From contig JBKKBM010000208.1 of the NCBI GenBank assembly GCA_046714215.1, positions 1 through 9,132 of the forward strand: a stretch of 9,132 bases of DNA, written 5' to 3'. The DNA comes from DATLCI01 sp046714215 (lineage in GTDB: Bacteria; Acidobacteriota; Terriglobia; Terriglobales; Acidobacteriaceae). A program made the position numbers and the translations under genes. This document shows positions 1 through 5,363 of the stretch, in pieces; the first letter of the stretch is position 1; each line of letters opens with the position of its first letter. The notes beneath the pieces were generated by a model. That model searched no databases and was not told the origin of the DNA. It was given only the letters and a program-made list of their open reading frames with translations.

Positions 1-2
1 TG

Positions 3-164
3 TACGCGGTGAGCAATCAGAACTACATCACGGTGCCGTTCCTGTTGCTGTTCATCCTGGGATATTGGTATACGGGATTGATGTCGCTGCTACAGGGGCG
101 GTTTGACCGGGTGTCATTCAAGCGGCAGGGCGACCATACTAAGCCGTTCCCGGTGGGAGTTTAG
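3..164 (+). CDS. C-terminal end of a membrane protein (5' truncated by window edge)
   Basis: An open frame runs from the window edge to a TAG at 162-164, giving the last 53 residues of a protein that begins upstream. The visible tail has one strongly hydrophobic stretch (from VPFLLLFILGYWYTGLMSLL) followed by a short basic, polar end (QGRFDRVSFKRQGDHTK...), as expected for a final transmembrane helix with a cytoplasmic tail. Codon use resembles the other genes. I do not recognise the family with certainty. The tail loosely recalls the last helix of membrane glycosyltransferases of the cellulose-synthase-like type, and the downstream galE would fit a sugar context, but this is only a guess. 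Confidence 0.6.
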   Translation, partial: YAVSNQNYITVPFLLLFILGYWYTGLMSLLQGRFDRVSFKRQGDHTKPFPVGV

Positions 165-190
165 GGATTGGCAATCGGGTAATTGGAAAA

Positions 191-260
191 CCTTACCACA
201 GCGGCTAAAGCCGACTTTCCTTGTGGCGCTTGCGATATGGCTGAAGCCATATCCTTCCCA
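191..260. repeat. Paired-hairpin intergenic repeat, copy A
   Basis: The copy starts CCTTACCACAG and ends CCTTCCCA. It has a first hairpin CGGCT-AA-AGCCG (202-213) and a second hairpin GATATGGCT-GA-AGCCATATC (234-253). The GGCTAAAGCC and GGCTGAAGCC cores are 36 bp apart. The same arrangement recurs at 359-427 and 1961-2031. It resembles REP-like elements; no transposase of the REP-associated type is in the window. Confidence 0.8.
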
Positions 261-358
261 GATAGAGAGCGCGAATGGTGAAAGCAGGCCGGATGCACCA
301 GACGTTCCAGTTGGGGATGACAGCGCCGGGGCATCGCCTGGGCAGTGTGCTTCGACTG

Positions 359-427
359 CCTTACCTCAGCGGCTAAAGCCGCTCCATTACAGCCCTTTCG
401 GCACGGCTGAAGCCGTGCCCTTCCCAG
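359..427. repeat. Paired-hairpin intergenic repeat, copy B
   Basis: It starts CCTTACCTCAG and ends CCTTCCCAG, closely matching copy A at both ends. The first hairpin is AGCGGCT-AA-AGCCGCT (368-383) and the second is GGCACGGCT-GA-AGCCGTGCC (400-419), with cores 34 bp apart. The outer stem bases differ from those of copy A but still pair, so the hairpin rather than the exact sequence is conserved. Confidence 0.8.
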
Positions 428-449
428 CGTTCTGTTCTAGGCGTTCGCG

Positions 450-469
450 GCGGCGGACTTTTCCGCCGC
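450..469. terminator. GC-rich hairpin downstream of the small minus-strand gene
   Basis: GCGGCGGA, a 4-base loop and TCCGCCGC form a perfect 8-bp stem. It lies 9 bases past the stop of the minus-strand small ORF (478-630). Neither strand has a proper T tract after it, so a terminator role is tentative. It could instead be part of a longer reading frame of that gene. Confidence 0.3.
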
Positions 470-477
470 TCCCTTCT

Positions 478-630
478 CTACGTGGTATTCCATCTCGGTG
501 TTCCGATGGTAAGCGCAATGACCAGCAGCCAGAAAAACAATTCGTTTATGAAGGGACTCAGGCGCAGCGCGTCGGGATCGGCGAAGGTCCGATCATAAAA
601 CTGCAGGAACTCGCGGTAGACATCGAACAT
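478..630 (-). CDS. Candidate small single-span membrane protein (50 aa)
   Basis: On the minus strand an ATG at 630-628 opens a 50-codon frame ending in TAG (480-478). The product starts MFDVYREFLQFYDRTFADPD, with an amphipathic N-terminal half, then a hydrophobic segment at residues 31-43 (LFFWLLVIALTIG) and a short polar end. Support for a real gene comes from upstream on the same strand: a consensus TATAAT (683-678) and a GAGGAAG Shine-Dalgarno-like motif (650-644), although the latter sits 13 bases from the ATG, which is long. No other in-frame start exists before an upstream stop. An 18-codon frame in another phase (493-437) overlaps the end, so a frameshifted longer C-terminus is possible. 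The function is unknown and I do not recognise a family. Confidence 0.45.
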   Translation of the reverse strand: MFDVYREFLQFYDRTFADPDALRLSPFINELFFWLLVIALTIGTPRWNTT

Positions 631-677
631 AGTGAGCGGGAATCTTCCTCAAAAGCTGCAAGTGATGGAGAAGATTG

Positions 678-683
678 ATTATA
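678..683 (-). promoter_or_regulatory. Candidate -10 box for the minus-strand small gene
   Basis: The minus strand reads TATAAT here, a perfect -10 hexamer, 47 bases before the small ORF start at 630. No good -35 hexamer lies 16-18 bp upstream (TTCTCG at 17 bp). The call rests on the -10 match and its position. Confidence 0.3.
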
Positions 684-708
684 TTGCACGGGAACGGGAG
701 CGAGAACC

Positions 709-738
709 GGGTTAAAACCCTACGGGGTTACCTAGGTA
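709..738 (+). promoter_or_regulatory. Nested inverted repeats in the galE leader
   Basis: GGGTT-AA-AACCC (709-720) can form one hairpin. The same AACCC (716-720) can instead pair with GGGTT at 725-729 across a TACG loop, so the two pairings exclude each other. They are followed by a perfect 10-bp palindrome TACCTAGGTA (729-738). The cluster is 60-90 bases before the galE start. It could be an operator or attenuator-like leader, or simply another intergenic repeat. No riboswitch class is recognised. Confidence 0.3.
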
Positions 739-798
739 GGAGCACGACCGTGTATATATGTTGGGGTCAGGCGCGGAGCAAGAAAGGCTACAAAGGGG

Positions 799-1764
799 AT
801 GGCCAAGATATTGGTAACGGGTGGGGCCGGCTATGTGGGGTCGGTGTGCTGCCTGCAACTCTTGCAGGCGGGGCACACGATCCATGTAGTGGACGATCTT
901 TCGGGCGGACACGCCGAGGCGGTGCCCGCGGGGGCGACGCTGCACGCCTGCCGCATCGACGACCGGGGTAAGCTGAGTTCTCTGCTGAGCGGTGCGGGTT
1001 TCGACGCGGTCTTTCATTTTGCCGGCAAGATCCAGGTCGGGGAGTCCATGGCGAACCCGGGACTCTACTTCCGGGAGAATGTGGCGGCGGGCATCGCCAT
1101 GCTGGAGATGCTGCGGGAGCACAACATCCGCAATCTGGTCTTCTCTTCTACGGCGGCGGTATACGGCAATGCGAAAGTGGCGTCCATCTCTGAGGACCAA
1201 CCCAAGCACCCGGTCAACGCCTATGGCGCAACCAAGTTGATGTTCGAGCAGGTGCTGGAGTGGTACGCGAATGTGTACGGATGGTCCGTAGTAGCGTTCC
1301 GTTATTTCAACGCGGCGGGTGCGGCGGAGGGATTCGGCGAGCGGCACGAACCAGAGAGCCATATCATCCCGCTGCTGCTGGAGACGGCGCTAGGCCAACG
1401 GAACAGTTTTCAGATCTATGGCGACGATTACCCTACACCCGATGGGACGTGCCTGCGCGATTACGTGCATGTGCTGGACATTGCCAACGCCCACATGCTG
1501 GCGGAAAAGTATTTTGGGCGAGCGGGGATGCGGGCGTACAACATCGGGACCGGACGCGCGCATTCAGTGCGCGAGGTGGCCGCGGCGGTAGAGGAAGCGA
1601 CGGGAAAAAAATTGCATCTGGAAGTGGCGCCGCGGCGCGAAGGCGATCCAATGGTGTTGTGCGCAAATCCGGCAAAACTGAAAGCGGAGTTGGGATGGAG
1701 CCCGGAACATTCGGAGTTGGGAACGATCGTGAAGAGTGCGTGGGAGTTTGCCAAGGGGCGTTAG
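799..1764 (+). CDS. galE: UDP-glucose 4-epimerase (GalE)
   Basis: This cytoplasmic NAD-dependent extended short-chain dehydrogenase interconverts UDP-glucose and UDP-galactose (Leloir pathway, and supply of galactose for surface polysaccharides). The 321 residues are close to the usual length of about 330. The start MAKILVTGGAGYVGS carries the Rossmann GGAGYVG motif (8-14). The catalytic set is the SSTAAVYG segment (117-123) and Y142-x3-K146 in YGATK. RYFNAAGA (168-175), the HxxESHIIP segment (183-191) and the DGTCLRDYVHV segment (215-225) are standard GalE substrate-site motifs. The ATG fixes the Rossmann motif at the expected place. The ribosome site is weak: GGGG abuts the ATG and AAAGG lies 11 bases upstream. 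There is no close neighbour on the same strand, so it is probably monocistronic. Related epimerases acting on UDP-GlcNAc or UDP-pentoses cannot be excluded, but the motif match to GalE is strong. Confidence 0.93.
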   Translation: MAKILVTGGAGYVGSVCCLQLLQAGHTIHVVDDLSGGHAEAVPAGATLHACRIDDRGKLSSLLSGAGFDAVFHFAGKIQVGESMANPGLYFRENVAAGIAMLEMLREHNIRNLVFSSTAAVYGNAKVASISEDQPKHPVNAYGATKLMFEQVLEWYANVYGWSVVAFRYFNAAGAAEGFGERHEPESHIIPLLLETALGQRNSFQIYGDDYPTPDGTCLRDYVHVLDIANAHMLAEKYFGRAGMRAYNIGTGRAHSVREVAAAVEEATGKKLHLEVAPRREGDPMVLCANPAKLKAELGWSPEHSELGTIVKSAWEFAKGR

Positions 1765-1770
1765 CCTGTC

Positions 1771-1826
1771 GCCCGCGATGCGGGCTTCGATATCATGCGT
1801 CGGCTACCTAGGCCTTACGGCCTAGG
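1771..1826. repeat. Two GC-rich hairpins immediately after galE
   Basis: GCCCGC-GAT-GCGGGC (1771-1785) starts six bases past the galE TAG and has a 6-bp stem. CCTAGGCC-TTAC-GGCCTAGG (1807-1826) is a perfect 8-bp stem with a 4-base loop. No T run follows either stem, so rho-independent termination is not clear. They look like intergenic repeat units rather than a classical terminator. Confidence 0.5.
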
Positions 1827-1837
1827 CTAATCTCTAC

Positions 1838-1921
1838 CGGCGCTTCGCGCCTGGGAAGCGGTGAAATTGAAAATGCGTTATGCGTCCGCCATCTAGACCC
1901 ATCGGCGCTTCGCGCCTGGGT
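1838..1921. repeat. Pair of exact 18-bp hairpin repeats
   Basis: The 18-mer CGGCGCTTCGCGCCTGGG occurs at 1838-1855 and again at 1903-1920, 65 bp apart. Each contains a GGCGC-TTC-GCGCC hairpin. In the second copy the flanks ACCCA (1897-1901) and TGGGT (1917-1921) extend the stem across a 2-base bulge; the first copy lacks this extension. Confidence 0.65.
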
Positions 1922-1960
1922 TGCTCTTCAGTCTTATCACCCGTGAAGTCGCCGCCGGGA

Positions 1961-2031
1961 ACCCAGCGGCTAAAGCCGCGCATCCCAAGCTCTTCAACGC
2001 ATGGCTGAAGCCATGCTGTACTCCTTTCCCC
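1961..2031. repeat. Paired-hairpin intergenic repeat, copy C
   Basis: The first hairpin is GCGGCT-AA-AGCCGC (1966-1979) and the second is GCATGGCT-GA-AGCCATGC (1999-2016), with cores 35 bp apart. It is a more diverged member of the family at 191-260 and 359-427, but keeps the order, spacing and orientation of the two hairpins and a pyrimidine-rich end (CTCCTTTCCCC). Confidence 0.75.
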
Positions 2032-2069
2032 AGAGGGTCACGCTCCGCCGTGGAAGATAAATAGCGTGT

Positions 2070-2075
2070 TAAAAT
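2070..2075 (+). promoter_or_regulatory. Possible -10 box upstream of the M24B peptidase gene
   Basis: TAAAAT matches the -10 consensus at five of six positions and is AT-rich within a GC-rich region. No recognisable -35 box is at the right distance. It would give an untranslated leader of roughly 95 bases. Confidence 0.2.
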
Positions 2076-2165
2076 CCGAGGTTCTTCCAACATTGCTTGC
2101 TGAAGCGTCCAGTTGGCGAAGCTCGAGTTGGTCAAGCGTCCGGCGGGACGGGCGCTCACTTTGAA

Positions 2166-2172
2166 GAGGTGA
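2166..2172 (+). promoter_or_regulatory. Ribosome binding site that selects the GTG start of the peptidase
   Basis: GAGGTGA ends 3 bases before GTG at 2176. This favours the GTG over the in-frame ATG at 2194 and keeps a basic n-region (MRKSVNMR) for the signal peptide. Confidence 0.6.
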
Positions 2173-2175
2173 CCT

Positions 2176-3576
2176 GTGCGCAAGTCAGTGAACATGCGGT
2201 TGGCCGTGGTGGTAATGCTGAGCGTGATCATCACGAGCCTGGGCGTGGAGTTGGCAGCCACGGAGCGGCAACCTAACAAGGATTACCGGACGCGGCGGGA
2301 GGCGCTGGCGGCCAAGACCAATGGCGGCATGGTGGTGTTGTTCGCGCCCACCGAGGCCTCGACCGGCGATGCCGTGTATGGCTTCCGCCAGGATGAGAAT
2401 TTTTACTATCTCACCGGCATCAGTGACCCCGGAGCGGCGTTGCTGATCGCGGCGCCCATCGCGGCGACGGCGACGCAACCGGCGCGAGCGTATACCGAGA
2501 TCCTGTTCTTGCCAGCGCAGAACGAATTGCAGGAGAAGTGGACGGGGCCGAAGCTGAATCCTAAGACGCCGAATGCGACCGGCATCACCGGCTTTGACCG
2601 GGTGCAGCAGCTCGACACCATGCGAGATGAGATCGCCAAGCTGGCTCCCTCCGCGGGCGGCGTGGTGTACACCGAACTGGGAGCGAAAGCCGCTTCGGCG
2701 GAACCGCTGGAGTGGTTGAAGCGTGGGAATGCATTTTCGACGTCACGCTTGCAGGAGTTGCGTCCGTTGATGGGACAGTTGCGCGTGACCAAGGATGCGG
2801 GCGAGATGGAATTGATCCGCAAAGCCACAGACGCTTCTTCGGCCGCGCACCTGGCGGTGATGAAGTTCATGAAGCCGGACCGCACGGAACGCGAAGTGGC
2901 GGCACTCTTCCAATATGAATTCAGCCGCCGCGGCTGCGAGCGGCCGGCGTATTCGCCCATCGTGGGCTCCGGATTCTGGGGCACGGTACTGCATTACAAC
3001 GAGAACAAGCACGCCATCGCCGATGGCGACCTGGTGGTGAAGGACGTGGGCGGCGAGTACTCGATGTACGCCACCGACATCACGCGCACGGTGCCGGCAA
3101 ATGGGAAATTCACGCCGCGGCAGAAAGAGATCTACGAGATCGTGCTGGCCGCGCAGAAGGCGGCGGAAGACGCGTTCAAAGTGGGCGTGTCGACGATGCG
3201 GGGCGGGCCGAATTCCCTGCACCAAGTGGCGGCCGACTACATCAATACGCACGGCAAAGACAAGAACGGGCAGCCGCTGGGGCAATACTTCATCCACGGG
3301 CTGGGCCATGGCGTGGGCTTGAATGTCCACGACCCGGGTGACGGCCAGCCGTTCAAGCCGGGCGCGGTATTCACCCTGGAGCCGGGGATCTATATCCCGG
3401 AAGAGAAATTGGGTGTCCGCATTGAGGACATGTACTGGGTCAATCCGGAGGGCAAGCTGGTGAAGATGACCGCCAACCTACCCAGTTCGGTGGCGGAGAT
3501 TGAGAAGATCATGGCCGAGGCGAAGGTGGCCCCCGCGACGGCGGCGGCAGGCACAAAGGATAAAAAGAAGAAGTAA
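2176..3576 (+). CDS. pepP: Exported Xaa-Pro aminopeptidase-like metallopeptidase (M24B)
   Basis: This is a probable dinuclear-metal peptidase that removes an N-terminal residue preceding proline. The 466 residues include a Sec-type signal peptide: MRKSVNMR, then a hydrophobic core at about 9-27. The aminopeptidase P N-terminal domain spans about 37-200 and the pita-bread catalytic domain about 205-440. All five family metal ligands are in place: D290 (VVKDVGGEY), D301 (ATDITRT), H378 (HGLGHGVG), E402 (LEPGIYIP) and E417 (VRIED). The accessory histidines H273 and H385 are present too. The tail ends KDKKKK. The GTG start is supported by GAGGTGA. E. coli PepP is cytoplasmic, so a signal peptide suggests an envelope or secreted role in peptide scavenging. 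The next start, for a small membrane protein, is 40 bases downstream. Substrate preference (proline dipeptidase versus aminopeptidase P) cannot be decided from sequence. Confidence 0.88.
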   Translation: MRKSVNMRLAVVVMLSVIITSLGVELAATERQPNKDYRTRREALAAKTNGGMVVLFAPTEASTGDAVYGFRQDENFYYLTGISDPGAALLIAAPIAATATQPARAYTEILFLPAQNELQEKWTGPKLNPKTPNATGITGFDRVQQLDTMRDEIAKLAPSAGGVVYTELGAKAASAEPLEWLKRGNAFSTSRLQELRPLMGQLRVTKDAGEMELIRKATDASSAAHLAVMKFMKPDRTEREVAALFQYEFSRRGCERPAYSPIVGSGFWGTVLHYNENKHAIADGDLVVKDVGGEYSMYATDITRTVPANGKFTPRQKEIYEIVLAAQKAAEDAFKVGVSTMRGGPNSLHQVAADYINTHGKDKNGQPLGQYFIHGLGHGVGLNVHDPGDGQPFKPGAVFTLEPGIYIPEEKLGVRIEDMYWVNPEGKLVKMTANLPSSVAEIEKIMAEAKVAPATAAAGTKDKKKK

Positions 3577-3616
3577 AGCTGGGGGCGGCGGAAGGTGTTT
3601 GATATCCTAACCCCAG

Positions 3617-3784
3617 ATGACGGCTTTATATCTGATACTGGCGGTGTCCGTGCTGGCCATTTTGGGCGTGGTGGCGGCGGTCTATTTTCGGATCAAGAAG
3701 AAGATAGGATTGCCGCCGACAGAGACGCAACAGATCAAGCGTCGCGAAAAAGAAATGGCGGAAGAACCGGTGGGAAAAATATGA
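3617..3784 (+). CDS. Small single-span membrane protein (55 aa) preceding bioY
   Basis: An ATG at 3617 opens a 55-codon frame whose TGA (3782-3784) overlaps the bioY ATG by four bases (ATGA), a layout typical of translational coupling. The product begins MTALYLILAVSVLAILGVVA, so a transmembrane helix covers roughly residues 3-23. It is followed at once by a basic stop-transfer patch (FRIKKKIGLPP) and a charged tail (KRREKEMAEEPVGK), predicting an N-out, C-in small membrane protein. No clear Shine-Dalgarno precedes it; GAAGGTG at 3591-3597 is 19 bases away. The frame differs from the longer open frame that extends upstream of bioY. The function is unknown. Position suggests coexpression with bioY and perhaps the peptidase, but nothing in the sequence links it to biotin. 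Confidence 0.6.
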   Translation: MTALYLILAVSVLAILGVVAAVYFRIKKKIGLPPTETQQIKRREKEMAEEPVGKI

Positions 3785-4359
3785 CGATGCGAACCAATAT
3801 CCTGACCCCCAGCACGATGGCGGAAGCCTCCGCGCACCGGCTGGTGAAAACGGCAGCGCTGGTCGTGGGCGCCAGCCTGTTCATGGCGCTGTGCGCTCAT
3901 GTCTCCATTCCCCTGATATTCAGTCCGGTGCCGATCACGCTGCAACCCTTTGGCGTGTTGCTGATTGGGATGCTGCTGGGCAGCCGCGCGGGCGCAGCGG
4001 CGCTGGCGCTCTACTTGCTGGAAGGCGCGGCGGGATTGCCGGTATTCAGTCCGGCGGGACCGGGCGGGATGCTGCAACTCCTGGGGCCCACGGGCGGCTT
4101 CCTGATGGCGTCGCCCTTAGCGGCGTACGTCGTGGGCAGGATATTTGAAGCGCGCAAAAATCTCAGCGGTGCCCTGCTGGCATCGGTGGCGGCAGAAGTG
4201 GTGTTGTTCAGCATCGGCGCCACGTGGTTCCTGGCGGTGATGCAAGTGAACCTGGCCCAGGCGATGACCATGGCAGTGCTGCCGTATATCCCCGGCGAAG
4301 TGTTGAAAGTCGCGGCGGCCGCAGCCATCGCAACGCGCTGGCAGTCGCAACGCAGCTAG
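3781..4359 (+). CDS. bioY: Biotin transporter BioY (ECF S component)
   Basis: This integral membrane protein binds biotin and is the substrate-specific subunit of a vitamin ECF transporter. The 192 residues match the family's usual 180-200 and hold about six hydrophobic segments from residue 21 onward. Typical BioY motifs are present: SPVPITLQPFGVLLIGMLLG (48-67), LYLLEGAAGLPVFS (77-90), LGPTGGFLMASPLAAY (101-116) and a C-terminal IPGEVLK (170-176). I chose ATG 3781, which overlaps the stop of the upstream small gene. The same frame is open back to 3595, but that extension is Gly/Asp/Arg-rich and unlike BioY. No ecfA or ecfT ATPase/transmembrane genes are in the window, so BioY either works alone, as has been reported for some family members, or borrows a shared module encoded elsewhere. 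No BirA-type operator was recognised. Confidence 0.9.
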   Translation: MTMRTNILTPSTMAEASAHRLVKTAALVVGASLFMALCAHVSIPLIFSPVPITLQPFGVLLIGMLLGSRAGAAALALYLLEGAAGLPVFSPAGPGGMLQLLGPTGGFLMASPLAAYVVGRIFEARKNLSGALLASVAAEVVLFSIGATWFLAVMQVNLAQAMTMAVLPYIPGEVLKVAAAAAIATRWQSQRS

Positions 4360-4373
4360 ATACGATTTCCCTT

Positions 4374-4379
4374 TATAAT
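4374..4379 (+). promoter_or_regulatory. Candidate -10 box for mqnD
   Basis: TATAAT is a perfect -10 hexamer between the bioY stop and the mqnD start, which would give a leader of about 27 bases. No matching -35 hexamer lies 16-18 bp upstream (CGCAGC region). The short leader contains the AGGTAGGA ribosome site at 4403-4410. Confidence 0.4.
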
Positions 4380-4412
4380 CGATAGTGCGTTTCCAGATAT
4401 TCAGGTAGGATC

Positions 4413-5282
4413 ATGCCTTCATCCGTAACCACTGCCCATCCTCCGTCCACGCAACTGCGCGAGATCACCGTGGCCCACAGCCCGGATTCCGATGACGCCT
4501 TCATGTTCTACGGGCTGGCCACCAATAAAGTACGCACGCCCGGATTGAAGTTCACCCACTCGCTGTGCGACATCCAAACGCTGAATCAGATGGCGATGCG
4601 GGGCCACTATGACGTGAGCGCCATCTCCTTCCATGCGTATCCGTACGTGCAGGACAAGTACGCGATGCTCTCGAGCGGCGGCAGCGTAGGCGATGGCTAT
4701 GGGCCGATGATCGTATCGCTCAAGGCGATGACGCTGGACGAAGTGCGCAAGACGACCATCGCGGTGCCGGGTACGCTGACCACGGCTTATCTGGCACTGA
4801 AGCTGTTTGCTCCGGAAGTGAAGACGGAAGTGGTGCCGTTCGATCAGATCATTCCGCAGATCCTTTCCGGGAAATACGAGGCAGGGCTGATCATCCATGA
4901 GGGACAGCTCTCTTACGGGCAGGCGGGACTGCATAAGATCCTGGATTGTGGACGTTGGTGGAAAGATATGACCGGACTACCGCTGCCGCTGGGCGGGAAC
5001 GCGATCCGGCGCGAGTTGGGCCCGGAGCTGATGGCCAGCGTGGGCGCGGCGCTGAAGGAGAGTATTCAATATGCGCTGGACCATCGCGATGAGGCGCTGG
5101 AATATGCGATGCAGTTTGCGCGCGACCTGGAAAAGCAGGATGCGAATACGTTCGTCGGGATGTATGTGAACGAACGCACGCTGGATTATGGCGCCGACGG
5201 CAAAGAAGCCGTGCAGCGGTTGCTAAGGATGGGGCACGAAGCCGGGATCATTCCGCATGCGGCGAAGGTGGAGTGGGTCTGA
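4413..5282 (+). CDS. mqnD: 1,4-dihydroxy-6-naphthoate synthase (MqnD), futalosine menaquinone pathway
   Basis: MqnD converts cyclic dehypoxanthinyl futalosine to 1,4-dihydroxy-6-naphthoate, a late step of the alternative (futalosine) menaquinone route, in the cytoplasm. The 289 residues fit the family and show its periplasmic-binding-protein-like fold without a signal peptide. Diagnostic segments are AHSPDSDDAFMFYGLA (21-36), DVSAISFHAYPYV (67-79), SSGGSVGDGYGPMIV (87-101), TIAVPGTLTTAYLALKLF (115-132) and GLIIHEGQLSY (158-168), where H162 matches the proposed catalytic histidine of Thermus MqnD. The ATG is preceded by AGGTAGGA. A 5' TATAAT and a 3' terminator suggest a single-gene transcript. 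The related enzyme MqnA is less likely because of the SPDSDDAFMFYG and HEGQ motifs. No other mqn genes are nearby. Confidence 0.9.
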   Translation: MPSSVTTAHPPSTQLREITVAHSPDSDDAFMFYGLATNKVRTPGLKFTHSLCDIQTLNQMAMRGHYDVSAISFHAYPYVQDKYAMLSSGGSVGDGYGPMIVSLKAMTLDEVRKTTIAVPGTLTTAYLALKLFAPEVKTEVVPFDQIIPQILSGKYEAGLIIHEGQLSYGQAGLHKILDCGRWWKDMTGLPLPLGGNAIRRELGPELMASVGAALKESIQYALDHRDEALEYAMQFARDLEKQDANTFVGMYVNERTLDYGADGKEAVQRLLRMGHEAGIIPHAAKVEWV

Positions 5283-5321
5283 GAACGGTTGCCCGTTTTC
5301 CATTACCCGTTTCCGAAAGAC

Positions 5322-5347
5322 AAAAGCCCGCGCAAAGCGGGCTTTTT
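5322..5347. terminator. Bidirectional intrinsic terminator between mqnD and the PilZ gene
   Basis: AAAAGCCCGC, a 5-base loop (GCAAA) and GCGGGCTTTT form a 10-bp stem, with five T residues (5343-5347) on the plus strand. Reading the minus strand gives the same stem followed by TTTT. It lies 39 bases past the mqnD stop and 16 bases past the stop of the convergent PilZ gene, so it can end both transcripts. Confidence 0.85.
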
Positions 5348-5363
5348 CTGTTTGGTCCGGCGG

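Larger units (their letters stand above)
165..477. other. Intergenic stretch with two paired-hairpin repeats
   Basis: This 313-base stretch lies between the truncated membrane-protein gene and the small minus-strand gene. It contains two copies of a paired-hairpin repeat (191-260 and 359-427) and a GC-rich hairpin at 450-469. A plus-strand frame stays open across it, but that frame translates through the repeats into sequence with no domain, and it is not credible as a gene. Nothing else is evident. Confidence 0.6.
1765..2175. other. Repeat-rich intergenic region between galE and the peptidase gene
   Basis: These 411 bases contain no credible coding sequence. In order they hold a GCCCGC-GAT-GCGGGC hairpin right after the galE stop (1771-1785), a CCTAGGCC-TTAC-GGCCTAGG hairpin (1807-1826), two exact 18-bp copies of a GGCGC-TTC-GCGCC hairpin (1838-1855 and 1903-1920), and the third paired-hairpin repeat (1961-2031). 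The leader of the downstream peptidase gene follows. The hairpins may also end galE transcription, but none has a T tract. Confidence 0.65.

Noticed and set aside
191..427. Repeats considered as a CRISPR array
   Set aside because: The copies are palindromic, diverged, unevenly spaced and lack regular spacers; no cas genes are present.
103..678. Plus-strand open frame of 191 codons across the first intergenic region
   Set aside because: It runs through both paired-hairpin repeats, starts inside the truncated membrane-protein gene and has no domain or ribosome site; it is open by chance in GC-rich DNA.
753..758. TATATA as a galE -10 box
   Set aside because: No -35 hexamer at 16-18 bp and only a partial match to TATAAT; not strong enough to annotate.
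675..971. Plus-strand open frame of 98 codons overlapping the galE start
   Set aside because: It overlaps the highly conserved Rossmann N-terminus of GalE in another frame and translates to Gly/Arg-rich sequence.
3595..3780. Upstream extension of bioY to a start at 3595
   Set aside because: The extra 62 residues are Gly/Asp/Arg-rich and unlike BioY, and they overlap a better small membrane-protein ORF whose ATGA junction marks the real start.
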